A DNA stretch of 7,205 nucleotides from Chloroflexota bacterium (GCA_016210435.1 JACQUF010000448.1:1-7205), one strand, 5' to 3'; shown: positions 1 through 7,146, counted from the first letter of the stretch. Notes: generated by a model not told the origin, from the letters alone. A program made the numbers and translations.

Positions 1-57
1 TCCCAGCACCGCGCGGTCGTCGTCCACCGCAAGAATGATCGGCCTCGCCAACTCCAT
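1..57 (-). CDS. Response regulator, N-terminus only (probable receiver-thioredoxin reductase fusion)
   Basis: The first 19 codons of a minus-strand gene run off the left edge. The translation begins MELARPIILAVDDDRAVLG. A hydrophobic beta strand (IILAV) followed by an acidic triplet (D12-D14) is the classic start of a CheY-like receiver domain, where these aspartates bind Mg2+ beside the phospho-accepting aspartate further on. The start at 57 is supported by a GGAAAGG Shine-Dalgarno-like sequence about six bases upstream. The gene lies 47 bases after the histidine kinase on the same strand, so the kinase is its likely phosphodonor. From knowledge of related loci, a receiver starting this way next to a kinase with a cyclic-nucleotide-binding domain is often fused to a thioredoxin-reductase-like FAD/NAD(P) domain. 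That fusion is inferred, because none of it is visible here. A stand-alone or DNA-binding regulator remains possible. Confidence 0.8.
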   Translation of the reverse strand, partial: MELARPIILAVDDDRAVLG

Positions 58-104
58 GAAAACCCTTTCCGTTAAATCTGACCTTTCAAGTCCTGAGAGC
101 CTTG

Positions 105-1553
105 CTACGCCTTCAGCCTCCCCGGCAGCCACACCTTGAACGTGGTCTTGCCGGGACGCGATTCCGCTTCGATTGACCCGCGATGGCGGTGCACGACGAT
201 GTTGTAGCTGACGTTAAGCCCGAGCCCCGTGCCCTTCCCCGGCGGCTTGGTGGTGAAGAAAGCGTCGAAGATCTTCGGCTTCACTTCTGGCGGGATTCCC
301 GCGCCGTTGTCCTCGACTTCGACCGCGATCCCATCCCGCTCCCGGTATGTACGGACCGTCAGTTCCCCGGCCCTGCCGGCCATGGCGTCGATCGCATTAT
401 CGATCAGGTTCGTCCATACCTGGTTGAGCTCGCTCCCGTACGCCTCGACCTTCGGAAGGTTCCGCGCGAACTCTCGCTTGACCTGGATGCCCTGCTTGAG
501 CTTGTGACTGAGGATCACGAGCGTGTTCTCTATTCCCTCTTGGATATCGACGTTCTGCACCGGCGCCTGGTCCAGGTACGAATACGACTTCAGCGCCTTG
601 ACGATCTCGCTCAGGCGCCCGGCCTCCATGCCGATCTCGCGCGCCAGGGCCTGGGCTGTCCGGCTGGCCGCCACGTATCTGACAACAGCCGCGGTCTGCA
701 TCGGATCGAGGTCCGCCAGATCCGTGTCGAAAAGTTGGGGCTCGAGTCCGAGTTCGACGAGTGCGGGAGCAAGCTCCCACGCTGCCTCGACCCCGCGCGC
801 CGCAAGCCACCCCTCGAGTGCGGACTCGCGATCGCTGCGCTCCAGAGGGTCCAGGTCGACCCTGGTCGCCTCCTCCTCTCCCCTCGTGGGAGAGGATCGA
901 GGAGAGGGGGCGAACTTACCGGCCTGTCGCTCCAGCGCAACTACCGATTTCAACTTCGATTCATCCAGCGAGGCTGAAGCGAGCGACCGCGCGGCCGACG
1001 CATACTCTTCGAGCGCCTGGCTTAGCTGGTCCGCGCCCCGTTTGACCGCGGCCGCGGGGTTGTTCATCTCATGCGCCACGCCCGCGGTCAGGGTACCCAG
1101 CTGGGCCATTCGTTCGCTGTGCCTGAGCACCGCCTCAGTTGACCGCCACCGACTTAGAACCGCGTTGAATATGGCACGCGTCGCATCGTGGCTGGTCGCA
1201 ATGAGGCGATCGAAGTCCTTCTTGCCGATCGCGAGCAGCTCCGCGTCTGACCTTGCCCGGACGCTGGCCATCCTCGGCGCGCTCTCGATGATGGCCATCT
1301 CCCCGATCACGTCCCCGGGTCCGCGGCTCGAAAGCGTCGTCTCACGCCCGGCAGCCGTCTTGAAGACCTCCAGCTGCCCTTCCCGGACCACGTAGGCCCG
1401 GTCTCCAGGCTCGCCCTCGCTGAAAAGCAGCTCGCCCGTAGAAAGCCGCACTGACTGGACCGCCTCGCAGACAGTCTGCAGGTCGGCGTCGGAAAGGCCG
1501 GCAAAAAGAGGCACCTTCTTGAGAAAGTCGATGGTCGAGTCAGTGACAGGCAT
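105..1553 (-). CDS. Soluble histidine kinase with N-terminal cyclic-nucleotide-binding domain
   Basis: This is a 482-residue sensor kinase. Residues about 8-130 form a CRP-like cyclic-nucleotide-binding domain. Its phosphate-binding cassette looks intact, with GEMA (E85, the ribose contact) and PRMASV (R94, the phosphate contact). The dimerisation/phosphoacceptor segment carries the H-box [10 protein letters not shown] with H161. The C-terminal HATPase domain shows the N-box [10 protein letters not shown] (N382, N386), G1 DNGAGIP (D415), the F-box FDAFFTTK and G2 GKGTGLGL (439-446). No membrane segment or signal peptide is seen, so it should sense a cytoplasmic ligand, presumably cAMP or cGMP. 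A variable helical linker separates the H-box from the ATPase domain and contains an in-frame repeat-derived insert (residues about 216-228). The gene starts 22 bases after the cyclase stop and has only a weak ribosome-binding site, consistent with co-translation. The likely phosphoacceptor partner is the response regulator just downstream. All catalytic motifs are present, so it is expected to be active. Confidence 0.93.
   Translation of the reverse strand: MPVTDSTIDFLKKVPLFAGLSDADLQTVCEAVQSVRLSTGELLFSEGEPGDRAYVVREGQLEVFKTAAGRETTLSSRGPGDVIGEMAIIESAPRMASVRARSDAELLAIGKKDFDRLIATSHDATRAIFNAVLSRWRSTEAVLRHSERMAQLGTLTAGVAHEMNNPAAAVKRGADQLSQALEEYASAARSLASASLDESKLKSVVALERQAGKFAPSPRSSPTRGEEEATRVDLDPLERSDRESALEGWLAARGVEAAWELAPALVELGLEPQLFDTDLADLDPMQTAAVVRYVAASRTAQALAREIGMEAGRLSEIVKALKSYSYLDQAPVQNVDIQEGIENTLVILSHKLKQGIQVKREFARNLPKVEAYGSELNQVWTNLIDNAIDAMAGRAGELTVRTYRERDGIAVEVEDNGAGIPPEVKPKIFDAFFTTKPPGKGTGLGLNVSYNIVVHRHRGSIEAESRPGKTTFKVWLPGRLKA
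875..910. repeat. Dispersed inverted repeat inserted in frame in the kinase gene
   Basis: A C/T-rich tract faces its G/A-rich complement. CCTCTCCC (875-882) and GGGAGAGG (888-895) are perfect 8-base arms around a 5-base loop, and a second purine-rich arm, CGAGGAGAGGGGG (898-910), follows. On the kinase strand it is read as [13 protein letters not shown] (residues 216-228), a low-complexity string unlike the surrounding helical linker. Short palindromic repeats translating to peptides of the type [10 protein letters not shown] are familiar from many bacterial genomes, where they usually lie between genes. This copy is in frame and introduces no stop codon. The assignment to a dispersed family rests on recognition and was not checked by counting genomic copies. 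Confidence 0.7.
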
Positions 1554-1575
1554 GGCGTTTACCGGTCGCGGCCGG

Positions 1576-4500
1576 CTACGAGGCGAAGCGGGCCAGCGCG
1601 CCGCGCAGGAACTGCTCCCGTAACGTCACATCCTTGAAATCGCCCGCGATATCGTCGATGGCCGCCCTTGCCTCGGCTGACCTTACGCCGGCCTCTTCCT
1701 GACGGCCCTGGGCCTTGAGTATGCCTGCCGCGGCTACGCGGGCCTGCCACACCATCGGCAGCATCTTCATAGCAACGGCAGCCGCTTCGGCAGACTCGAA
1801 TCTCGCAAGAGCCTCGGACAGACGGCCGCGGGCGGCCTCGATCCGGCCTGATACCAGGCCGAGCATCGGTTCACAGTTCTTCATGCCGTGCTTCGATGCA
1901 GACTGCTCCGCTTCCGCAGCGAGCCGCACCGCTTCTGCCGCTTCTCCCTTTGCAAGCGCCACGAGCGCCCGTCCGGCAATCAGGAACGGCTCGACCAGGT
2001 ACATCGGAGCGGAAGGCCTGGTCAGACCGTTCACGAAACATTCGTCCGCTTGAACGAGGTCTCCGAGGCTGAGATAGCAGAAGCCAATGTCCGCCCAGCA
2101 CATCGCGCCATAAGCCATTCCGAGCGGTTGCTCCATCAGGACCTTGGCCTGGCCATGCAACTCGAGGACGCGGTCGCGGTGCTCCTGCCCGATCTGGAAA
2201 TAATCGGTGCCGAGCGCGCAGAGAGAAACCGCCTCCATGAAGGGGAATCCGGCCATCTTGCCGGCCTCGGCTGCCCGGCGATGCCATTCCATCGCCTTCT
2301 CGTATTCGCCTGTCGCCTGGGCAATCCCTCCCAGCATCAATGCAGCATCCGCCTCGGGACTGACTGCGCGGATCGTCGAAGCGATTGACAACGCTTCCTC
2401 CGCCGAGCGCCGTGCGGCGTCCAGATCGCCGTCTCGCAGGTGTCGCATGGCAACCGGCGCCGCGAGCAATTCCGCATAGTGCTCGCGGTGGCCCAGGTCG
2501 AGCGCCAGCTGCTTCGCCTCCTGGATCACGCCCCACGCATCGTCGAAGCGGCGCATGAGGGTCAGGACGAACGAGATGTGTGTCAGCGAGAGCAGCCGCG
2601 CGGGGCCTGCCCCAAGGTCCTTGCCAAGCTGCGCGGACTGCGATAGATGGTCCATCGCGGTCGCAAACCGGCCGGTGGTGGTATTGATGAAGCAGTGCGT
2701 GATATGCAGTTCGAGGAGCCCCGGGTAGTCCTGGCAATCCCGGGCGAGGCGTTCCGCTTCTGCGAGCCTCCGTTCGGCCTCTTCTAGCCGCCCCATCCGA
2801 AGCCCTGCCGCAAAGCCCGATTTGTTGAGCGCGGAAACCTGCATCGGGCGATCGTTCCTCGCCTTCGCGAACTCGAGCATGCGCTCGTACGTTTCCATCG
2901 CCTTGCCGGCTTCGTTCGCGAACACGTATGCGCCGCCGAGCCCCTCGAACGCCCGTCTGGGGTGCGTCGTATCTGCGACCTGGTCGACGATCCCCATCGT
3001 TTTCAGGTAGTAATCGATTGCCTCTCTTGTGGAATAAGACCTCGCGGCCTGGTCGCCGGCTTCCACGAGCCAGGGCAATGCCTTCTCGGCCTCTCGTGCC
3101 TCGAGATAGTGACGAGCAATTTCCCCTGCCCTGCCCGAATCGCTTCGCTCGTACGAGCCGGCAATCTTGCGATGCAAGTCCCGCCGGCGGCTCAGGAGCA
3201 ATGTGGAATAGGCCGTCTCCTGGGTCAACGCATGCTTGAACATGAAGACCCTCGACGGAAGGCGGCTCTTTTCCCGCACGAGGCCCCTGCGCTGGAGATC
3301 GACAAGGGCTGTTTCGAGCGATTCCGGTGTTTCAGAGATCTCGGCGAGGATGTCGAAACCAAACTCGCGGCCGATCACCGACGCCGTCTGGACCACCGGC
3401 CTGGCTGACTCACTAAGCCTGTCCAGACGGGCGGTGATAACGCCCGCGATAGTATCGGGGACCGCGATATCCGCGATCTCCCGTGTCGCGTGCCAGACCC
3501 CGTTGTCGCGTCTCACTGACCCGCTGTCTATCAGAGAACGGATTACTTCTTCGACGAAGAACGGGTTCCCTTCCGATTTCTTCAGGATCAGGTCCCGCAG
3601 GTGGTCAGGGAGCCCCTCGATATGCAGGAGCGTGTTGACGAGAGTACGGGTGTCCTTTGCATCCAGGGGCTCGAGCATCAAGGACGTATATCTGTGCGCG
3701 TAATCACGGCTCGCGAGTTCGTGAAGCTTCCAGGATGGGTCCTGTCGCTGTGGACGGTAAACGGCGAGCAACATCAGCGTCGACTGCTCAGTGACCGGAA
3801 GAAGGTGCTCGATCAGTTCCAGGGAAGTCGAGTCTACCCAGTGCAGGTCCTCGAACACGAGCACGACTGGCCTGCTCCGGCCCAGCCTGCCGAAGAACTC
3901 GCAAGTCGCACGGAAGACCTGCGCGCGCAGTAGCGGGGGCGCCAGGTACTTGACTCGTTCGAAGTCCTCGCCTTCGACCGGCAGCTGAAGCATCGTGGCC
4001 AGGAACGGCGCAACGTCCAGGGTCCGGTCCGCCATCACACTGGCAACTTCTGCCTTGAGCCTGGCGTACTTTTCCGCCGGCGAGTCCCGCGATCGCAGGC
4101 GAAGGCATTCGACCAGCAGGTCGACGAACGGTGCATATGGCGTGGACGTCTCGTATGAGAACGACCTGCCTTCATACCAGGCGACCGGCGGCCGTTCCGA
4201 CGATCCCGTCGCGCGTTCCGTTGAGGTCACGGTCTCCGAGTTCACTTCCTTGCGAACCTCGGCCACCAGTCTCGATTTGCCGACGCCGGCGTCACCGATC
4301 ACGGAGACAATCTGTCCACGTCCCGCGCGCAGTTCTGCCAGGGCCGCCTTCAGCGAGCGGTACTCGGTCTCGCGACCGATCAGGGGTGCCTCGAGACCTG
4401 CCAGTCCCCGCAGCCGGCCCGGCTCCGCGCGTGGTCGGAGGACACGGTATGACCGGACAGGTTCCGCACGACCCTTGACCTCGACAGCGCCGAGTTCTTT

Positions 4501-5238
4501 GAAGTCGAACAGCGGTGCCACCAGCCGGTGCGTGTTTTCCGCGATCTGCACGGTCCCGGGCTCGGCCGTCTGCTCCATCCTGGCAGCAAGGTTGACCGCG
4601 TCACCGAGCGCCGTGTACTCCATACGAAGGTCCGAACCGACCTCGCCAACCACGACGAGCCCGGTATTGATGCCGGCCCGGACATTGAAGTCGAAACCCC
4701 AACGTGCCTTGACCTTCTCGCGGTACGGCTGGACTTCGTCCAGGACTTCGAGCGCGGCGAGCACCGCACGCTGGGGATCGTCCTCGTGCGCAATCGGGGC
4801 GCCGAAGAAGGCGAGGATCGCGTCACCCATGAGCCGCGCCAGCGTGCCCTCGTACCGGTATACGGGTGCGATCAGGCACTCGAACCCGCCGTTCATGATC
4901 TCGGCCCATTCTTCGGGGTCGAGCTTCTCGGCCGCGGACGTCGAGCCCTTGACGTCGCAGAAGAGCACCGTCACCGTCCGACGCTCGCCCAGCATTCCTC
5001 CGTGCGAGCGTGCGTATTCCAGCTTCGCCATCAGCTCCGCCGGCACGTATCGCTGCAAGGCAGGCGCACGAGCGGCGACACGCTGCTGCCCTACCTTGTG
5101 CCCGCACATCGGGCAGAAAGCTGCCCCCTGAGGAATCGGTGAGGAGCATTGCGGGCAGGCAGTCTGCATCGGGCCGCCACAATTCGTGCAGAATCGAGCG
5201 CCTTCCGGGTTCGGGGTTTCACAGCGCGGGCAGTTCAT
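1576..5238 (-). CDS. Zinc-ribbon / class III nucleotide cyclase / AAA ATPase / TPR signalling protein
   Basis: This is a 1220-residue multidomain protein. Residues 1-46 hold two zinc ribbons (C3, C6, C17, C20 and C28, C31, C42, C45). Residues about 85-265 are a class III adenylate/guanylate cyclase domain: LFCDVKGST and LMGDAILAFFG supply the two metal-binding aspartates (D95, D139), and GDAVNLAARM supplies N216 and the transition-state arginine R220. R135 stands where lysine is typical for purine recognition, and T209 is of the class IIIb type. Residues about 285-540 form an AAA_16/STAND-like ATPase with Walker A GDAGVGKS (315-322) and Walker B VLVFEDLHWVD (E463, D464). Residues about 700-1195 contain roughly ten TPR-like helical pairs. 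No membrane segment is visible, so the protein is probably cytoplasmic, with the TPR array sensing a partner. The start at 5238 is chosen because the zinc ribbon begins there, as is usual in this family. ATG codons at 5376 and 5403 in the same frame would add 46 or 55 residues that match no domain. The one at 5376 has the better ribosome-binding site (GGAG, five bases upstream). It is probably the first gene of the signalling operon. Confidence 0.92.
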   Translation of the reverse strand: MNCPRCETPNPEGARFCTNCGGPMQTACPQCSSPIPQGAAFCPMCGHKVGQQRVAARAPALQRYVPAELMAKLEYARSHGGMLGERRTVTVLFCDVKGSTSAAEKLDPEEWAEIMNGGFECLIAPVYRYEGTLARLMGDAILAFFGAPIAHEDDPQRAVLAALEVLDEVQPYREKVKARWGFDFNVRAGINTGLVVVGEVGSDLRMEYTALGDAVNLAARMEQTAEPGTVQIAENTHRLVAPLFDFKELGAVEVKGRAEPVRSYRVLRPRAEPGRLRGLAGLEAPLIGRETEYRSLKAALAELRAGRGQIVSVIGDAGVGKSRLVAEVRKEVNSETVTSTERATGSSERPPVAWYEGRSFSYETSTPYAPFVDLLVECLRLRSRDSPAEKYARLKAEVASVMADRTLDVAPFLATMLQLPVEGEDFERVKYLAPPLLRAQVFRATCEFFGRLGRSRPVVLVFEDLHWVDSTSLELIEHLLPVTEQSTLMLLAVYRPQRQDPSWKLHELASRDYAHRYTSLMLEPLDAKDTRTLVNTLLHIEGLPDHLRDLILKKSEGNPFFVEEVIRSLIDSGSVRRDNGVWHATREIADIAVPDTIAGVITARLDRLSESARPVVQTASVIGREFGFDILAEISETPESLETALVDLQRRGLVREKSRLPSRVFMFKHALTQETAYSTLLLSRRRDLHRKIAGSYERSDSGRAGEIARHYLEAREAEKALPWLVEAGDQAARSYSTREAIDYYLKTMGIVDQVADTTHPRRAFEGLGGAYVFANEAGKAMETYERMLEFAKARNDRPMQVSALNKSGFAAGLRMGRLEEAERRLAEAERLARDCQDYPGLLELHITHCFINTTTGRFATAMDHLSQSAQLGKDLGAGPARLLSLTHISFVLTLMRRFDDAWGVIQEAKQLALDLGHREHYAELLAAPVAMRHLRDGDLDAARRSAEEALSIASTIRAVSPEADAALMLGGIAQATGEYEKAMEWHRRAAEAGKMAGFPFMEAVSLCALGTDYFQIGQEHRDRVLELHGQAKVLMEQPLGMAYGAMCWADIGFCYLSLGDLVQADECFVNGLTRPSAPMYLVEPFLIAGRALVALAKGEAAEAVRLAAEAEQSASKHGMKNCEPMLGLVSGRIEAARGRLSEALARFESAEAAAVAMKMLPMVWQARVAAAGILKAQGRQEEAGVRSAEARAAIDDIAGDFKDVTLREQFLRGALARFAS

Positions 5239-5540
5239 CTCAGGTTCGTTTACCCGAAGACGCCCAGGTCTCCCACCATGACAATCGGCCCAGATGATAA
5301 CGGTTACGCGGCTGGGCCGCTCGCATCCAGGACCAGACGTTTCCTTGCGACGTGTTGCGGTGTTGAACAGCTTCATGCGCTCTCCATCGGCATTCCCGGA
5401 CATGCTGAAGAACTGAACCTGGATGTTGTATGTTGCGCTCGCTTCTCAAGTCTTTGCGTCGTCACAGTGCAATTGCCGGCAAATTCCTCTCCTCATTCAC
5501 CGAGGGGATGGAGCGACGGCGTGGGGGTGGGTCCAGACAC
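5239..5540. promoter_or_regulatory. Divergent intergenic control region
   Basis: This stretch of about 300 bases separates the minus-strand signalling operon from the plus-strand oxidoreductase pair, so promoters for both must lie in or near it. I see no convincing -35/-10 pair on either strand. The part from 5239 to 5403 stays open in the cyclase frame and could be an N-terminal extension if an upstream ATG is used. The part from 5430 to 5540 stays open in the frame of the small plus-strand protein (ATG at 5430 and 5508). Neither extension resembles a known domain, which favours reading the stretch as leader sequence. Confidence 0.5.
5473..5482. promoter_or_regulatory. Short perfect palindrome, candidate operator
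   Basis: TTGCCGGCAA is a perfect 10-base palindrome and overlaps a second one, GCAATTGC (5469-5476). It sits inside the divergent spacer upstream of the small plus-strand gene, a sensible place for a repressor or activator site. Palindromes of this length also arise by chance in GC-rich DNA, and no regulator gene is visible in the window, so this is a weak call. Confidence 0.2.
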
Positions 5541-5915
5541 ATGCAGCAACCACAGCCGGGAGACACCAGCCTCGAAACCGCCGTTCACACGGCCATCCTG
5601 GCCGGGCGGATCGGCCGCCCTGCCGCGGTCAGGTGGCTTGCACGCCACACGGGGGAGGATGGTGACGTCCACGCCCTGGTACGGGCCCGGCGGGCAGTTG
5701 TGATGTGGTTCGGCTCCGAACCGGCGGGGATTCACCGGGTGGGCAAGCCAGGTACCGGGCATGCCGTCGAAACCCTGATCTGGTCAACCGGGGAGGTTGC
5801 AGTGGTCGTCGCAACGCCGGGGGGCCGGTTTGCCGCGGATGACGTCGTTGTGATCGGGTCCCGCGGCACCATCTACCACGAAACACCCGTCCTGCATACG
5901 CCAGGGGCCCTTTAG
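5541..5915 (+). CDS. Small protein resembling an isolated Gfo/Idh/MocA C-terminal domain
   Basis: This 124-residue protein is read from ATG 5541. The segment AGRIGRPAAVRWLARHTG resembles the point where Gfo/Idh/MocA enzymes enter their C-terminal alpha/beta domain, where an IGxP turn leads into the first strand. The later stretch, STGEVAVVVATPGGRF then VVVIGSRGTIY, resembles the G-x-VA strand and G(T/S)xG(T/A) turn near the end of that domain. There is no Rossmann fold and no EKP motif, so it should not bind NAD(P) alone. Codons end mostly in G or C, as in a maintained gene. The stop codon TAG directly abuts the ATG of the full-length oxidoreductase, which implies co-translation and possibly a complex. 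In-frame ATGs at 5430 and 5508 would add 37 or 11 residues; 5541 is preferred because the recognisable domain starts just after it, and no start has a strong ribosome-binding site. The family assignment is by eye and only moderately secure. Confidence 0.6.
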   Translation: MQQPQPGDTSLETAVHTAILAGRIGRPAAVRWLARHTGEDGDVHALVRARRAVVMWFGSEPAGIHRVGKPGTGHAVETLIWSTGEVAVVVATPGGRFAADDVVVIGSRGTIYHETPVLHTPGAL

Positions 5916-7055
5916 ATGGCCGCTCATGGGGTCCTTCTGATCGGCGGGAATCGAACCCATCTCGAAGGGTACGCTCGGGGGTTCGCCACCGACCCACGTT
6001 GCCGGGTCGTCGCCGTCGCAGACGAGTCCGGACTGCCCGACTACCGGTCCGGGCTCAACCGCCTGCTGGCCTCAGAGCTTGGCGTTCCGTATATCGATGG
6101 CCTGGACGCCGCGCTGAGGCGTGATGACATCGACGTCGTATGCATGTGCGCCGACGTTGAGAGACGGGGGCGGGTCGCCACGCGTTGCGCGGAGGCCGGC
6201 AAGCATATCTACCTCGACAAGCCGCTTGCCGGAAGCGTCGAGGATGCCCGGCGCATCGCCGACGCGGTAGAGAAGGCCAGCGTTCTTGCCCAGATGTTCA
6301 GCAACATCAACGGGCCATGGGAGCAGCGCGCGCGTAAGGCTGTTCGGGAAGGCGCCGTCGGCGACCTCCTCGGAGTTCATTCGGACATGCTGATGGCCAA
6401 GGGCCGGCCGGGTACCGCTCCGTACACGGGTCGGCGGCGAAAGGAAGCACCTTCGCCAGACCGGTGGACGTTCGTTGAGGCCAAGCGGGAGCTCCTCGAC
6501 ATGGGCGTCTATTCGGTCTCAACCGCGCTCTGGCTGGCGGGGGCGCGCGCTAGCAGCGTTTACGCGACGACAGCCAACTACTTCTTCGCCGAGCACGCCA
6601 GGCTGGATATCGAAGACTTCGGCACGATCACAATGGAGCTCGAAAACGGGACTGTAGCGACGGCCACAGGGGGACGCATCGGATGGACGAGCCATCCCCG
6701 AGCAGGGCTGCGCCGCGTGGTACTCGCCGGGACCAGGGGAGCGCTGACTTTTACGGATTCGGACCCGCACGTGAAGGTGTTCAGCGACGAACCGCCATTT
6801 GAGATGCCGCCGGTTCATCCCTGGGACCCGATGGCGATGTGGTCTTCCACGCAGAGGGAGGTCCGGCCACGCCCGAAGAACCAGTGGCTGCCTATCGAGG
6901 AATTCACGCAGGAAGCGGACATCAGGGCGTTTCTGGACTGCCTTGACCGCCGCTCGGAACCTGAGATGAACGCCCGTGTATCCGTCCACCACATCGAGGT
7001 CATCATGGCCGCGTATCGTTCTGCCGCGAGTGGAAAGCCGGTCACCATCGGATAA
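5916..7055 (+). CDS. Gfo/Idh/MocA family NAD(P)-dependent oxidoreductase
   Basis: This 379-residue protein is of normal length for the family. The N-terminal Rossmann domain (about 1-125) has a first strand and glycine turn (GVLLIGGN, 5-12) that departs from the usual GxGxxG. It is followed by the second-strand region VVAVAD and the strand DIDVVCMCAD. The family's EKP motif appears as DKP (101-103), with K102 the conserved lysine near the nicotinamide. In the C-terminal domain, LLDMGVYSVSTALWLAG (193-209) matches the catalytic (D)xGx(H/Y) motif: D195, G197 and Y199, with tyrosine where many members have histidine, as in the glucose-fructose oxidoreductase and dihydrodiol dehydrogenase branches. 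ENGTVATATGG and AGTRGALTF mark the large beta sheet. No signal peptide is seen. The substrate is probably a sugar, inositol or similar polyol, but it cannot be named. The start abuts the preceding stop, with AGGGG about nine bases upstream. Confidence 0.9.
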   Translation: MAAHGVLLIGGNRTHLEGYARGFATDPRCRVVAVADESGLPDYRSGLNRLLASELGVPYIDGLDAALRRDDIDVVCMCADVERRGRVATRCAEAGKHIYLDKPLAGSVEDARRIADAVEKASVLAQMFSNINGPWEQRARKAVREGAVGDLLGVHSDMLMAKGRPGTAPYTGRRRKEAPSPDRWTFVEAKRELLDMGVYSVSTALWLAGARASSVYATTANYFFAEHARLDIEDFGTITMELENGTVATATGGRIGWTSHPRAGLRRVVLAGTRGALTFTDSDPHVKVFSDEPPFEMPPVHPWDPMAMWSSTQREVRPRPKNQWLPIEEFTQEADIRAFLDCLDRRSEPEMNARVSVHHIEVIMAAYRSAASGKPVTIG

Positions 7056-7060
7056 CCCTT

Positions 7061-7129
7061 TGTCGTCCTGAGGAGCCCCGATCCCAACGGGGCGACGAAG
7101 AGCTTGCCCTGAGCCTGCCGAAGGGATCT
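7061..7129. repeat. Composite dispersed repeat downstream of the oxidoreductase
   Basis: Two related units lie in tandem. The first (about 7061-7099) has GTCGTCCTGAGGAG, then a perfect hairpin GCCCCG (7075-7080) / CGGGGC (7088-7093), then GACGAAG. The second (about 7103-7129) reads TTGCCCTGAGCCTGCCGAAG followed by GGATCTG. Both share the CCTGAG...CGAAG framework of a widespread intergenic repeat type often seen as variants of TCCTGAG...GACGAAGGATCT. It begins five bases after the oxidoreductase stop, and the hairpin could protect the mRNA 3' end or slow transcription. It lacks the T-tract of an intrinsic terminator. The family identity is from recognition and was not searched. Confidence 0.65.
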
Positions 7130-7146
7130 GTTGCGCAGGTCAACAG
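7128..7146. other. Hairpin in the tail region
   Basis: CTGTTG (7128-7133) and CAACAG (7141-7146) are perfect 6-base arms around a 7-base loop, directly after the composite repeat. No T-run follows on either strand, so it is not a standard terminator. It could be the outer part of the repeat or a chance structure. The rest of the tail to 7205 shows no gene I can support. Confidence 0.3.

Noticed and set aside
523..1395. Long plus-strand open frame of 290 codons opposite the kinase gene
   Set aside because: It is antisense to clear histidine kinase motifs, its translation is serine- and arginine-rich with no domain pattern, and such shadows are expected in GC-rich DNA.
3995..5131. Plus-strand open frame of 378 codons opposite the cyclase domain
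   Set aside because: It lies wholly antisense to conserved cyclase and ATPase motifs and shows low-complexity Ser/Arg/Thr content, so it is a shadow frame.
5363..5434. TTGAAC (5363-5368) and TATGTT (5429-5434) as a sigma-70 promoter
   Set aside because: The two elements are 60 bases apart and neither has a partner at 16-18 bases, so no promoter can be called.
5149..5703. Plus-strand frame across the divergent spacer as a missing Rossmann half of the small protein
   Set aside because: I looked for a glycine-rich nucleotide-binding turn or EKP motif upstream of 5541 in other frames and found none, so a simple frameshifted full-length enzyme is not supported.
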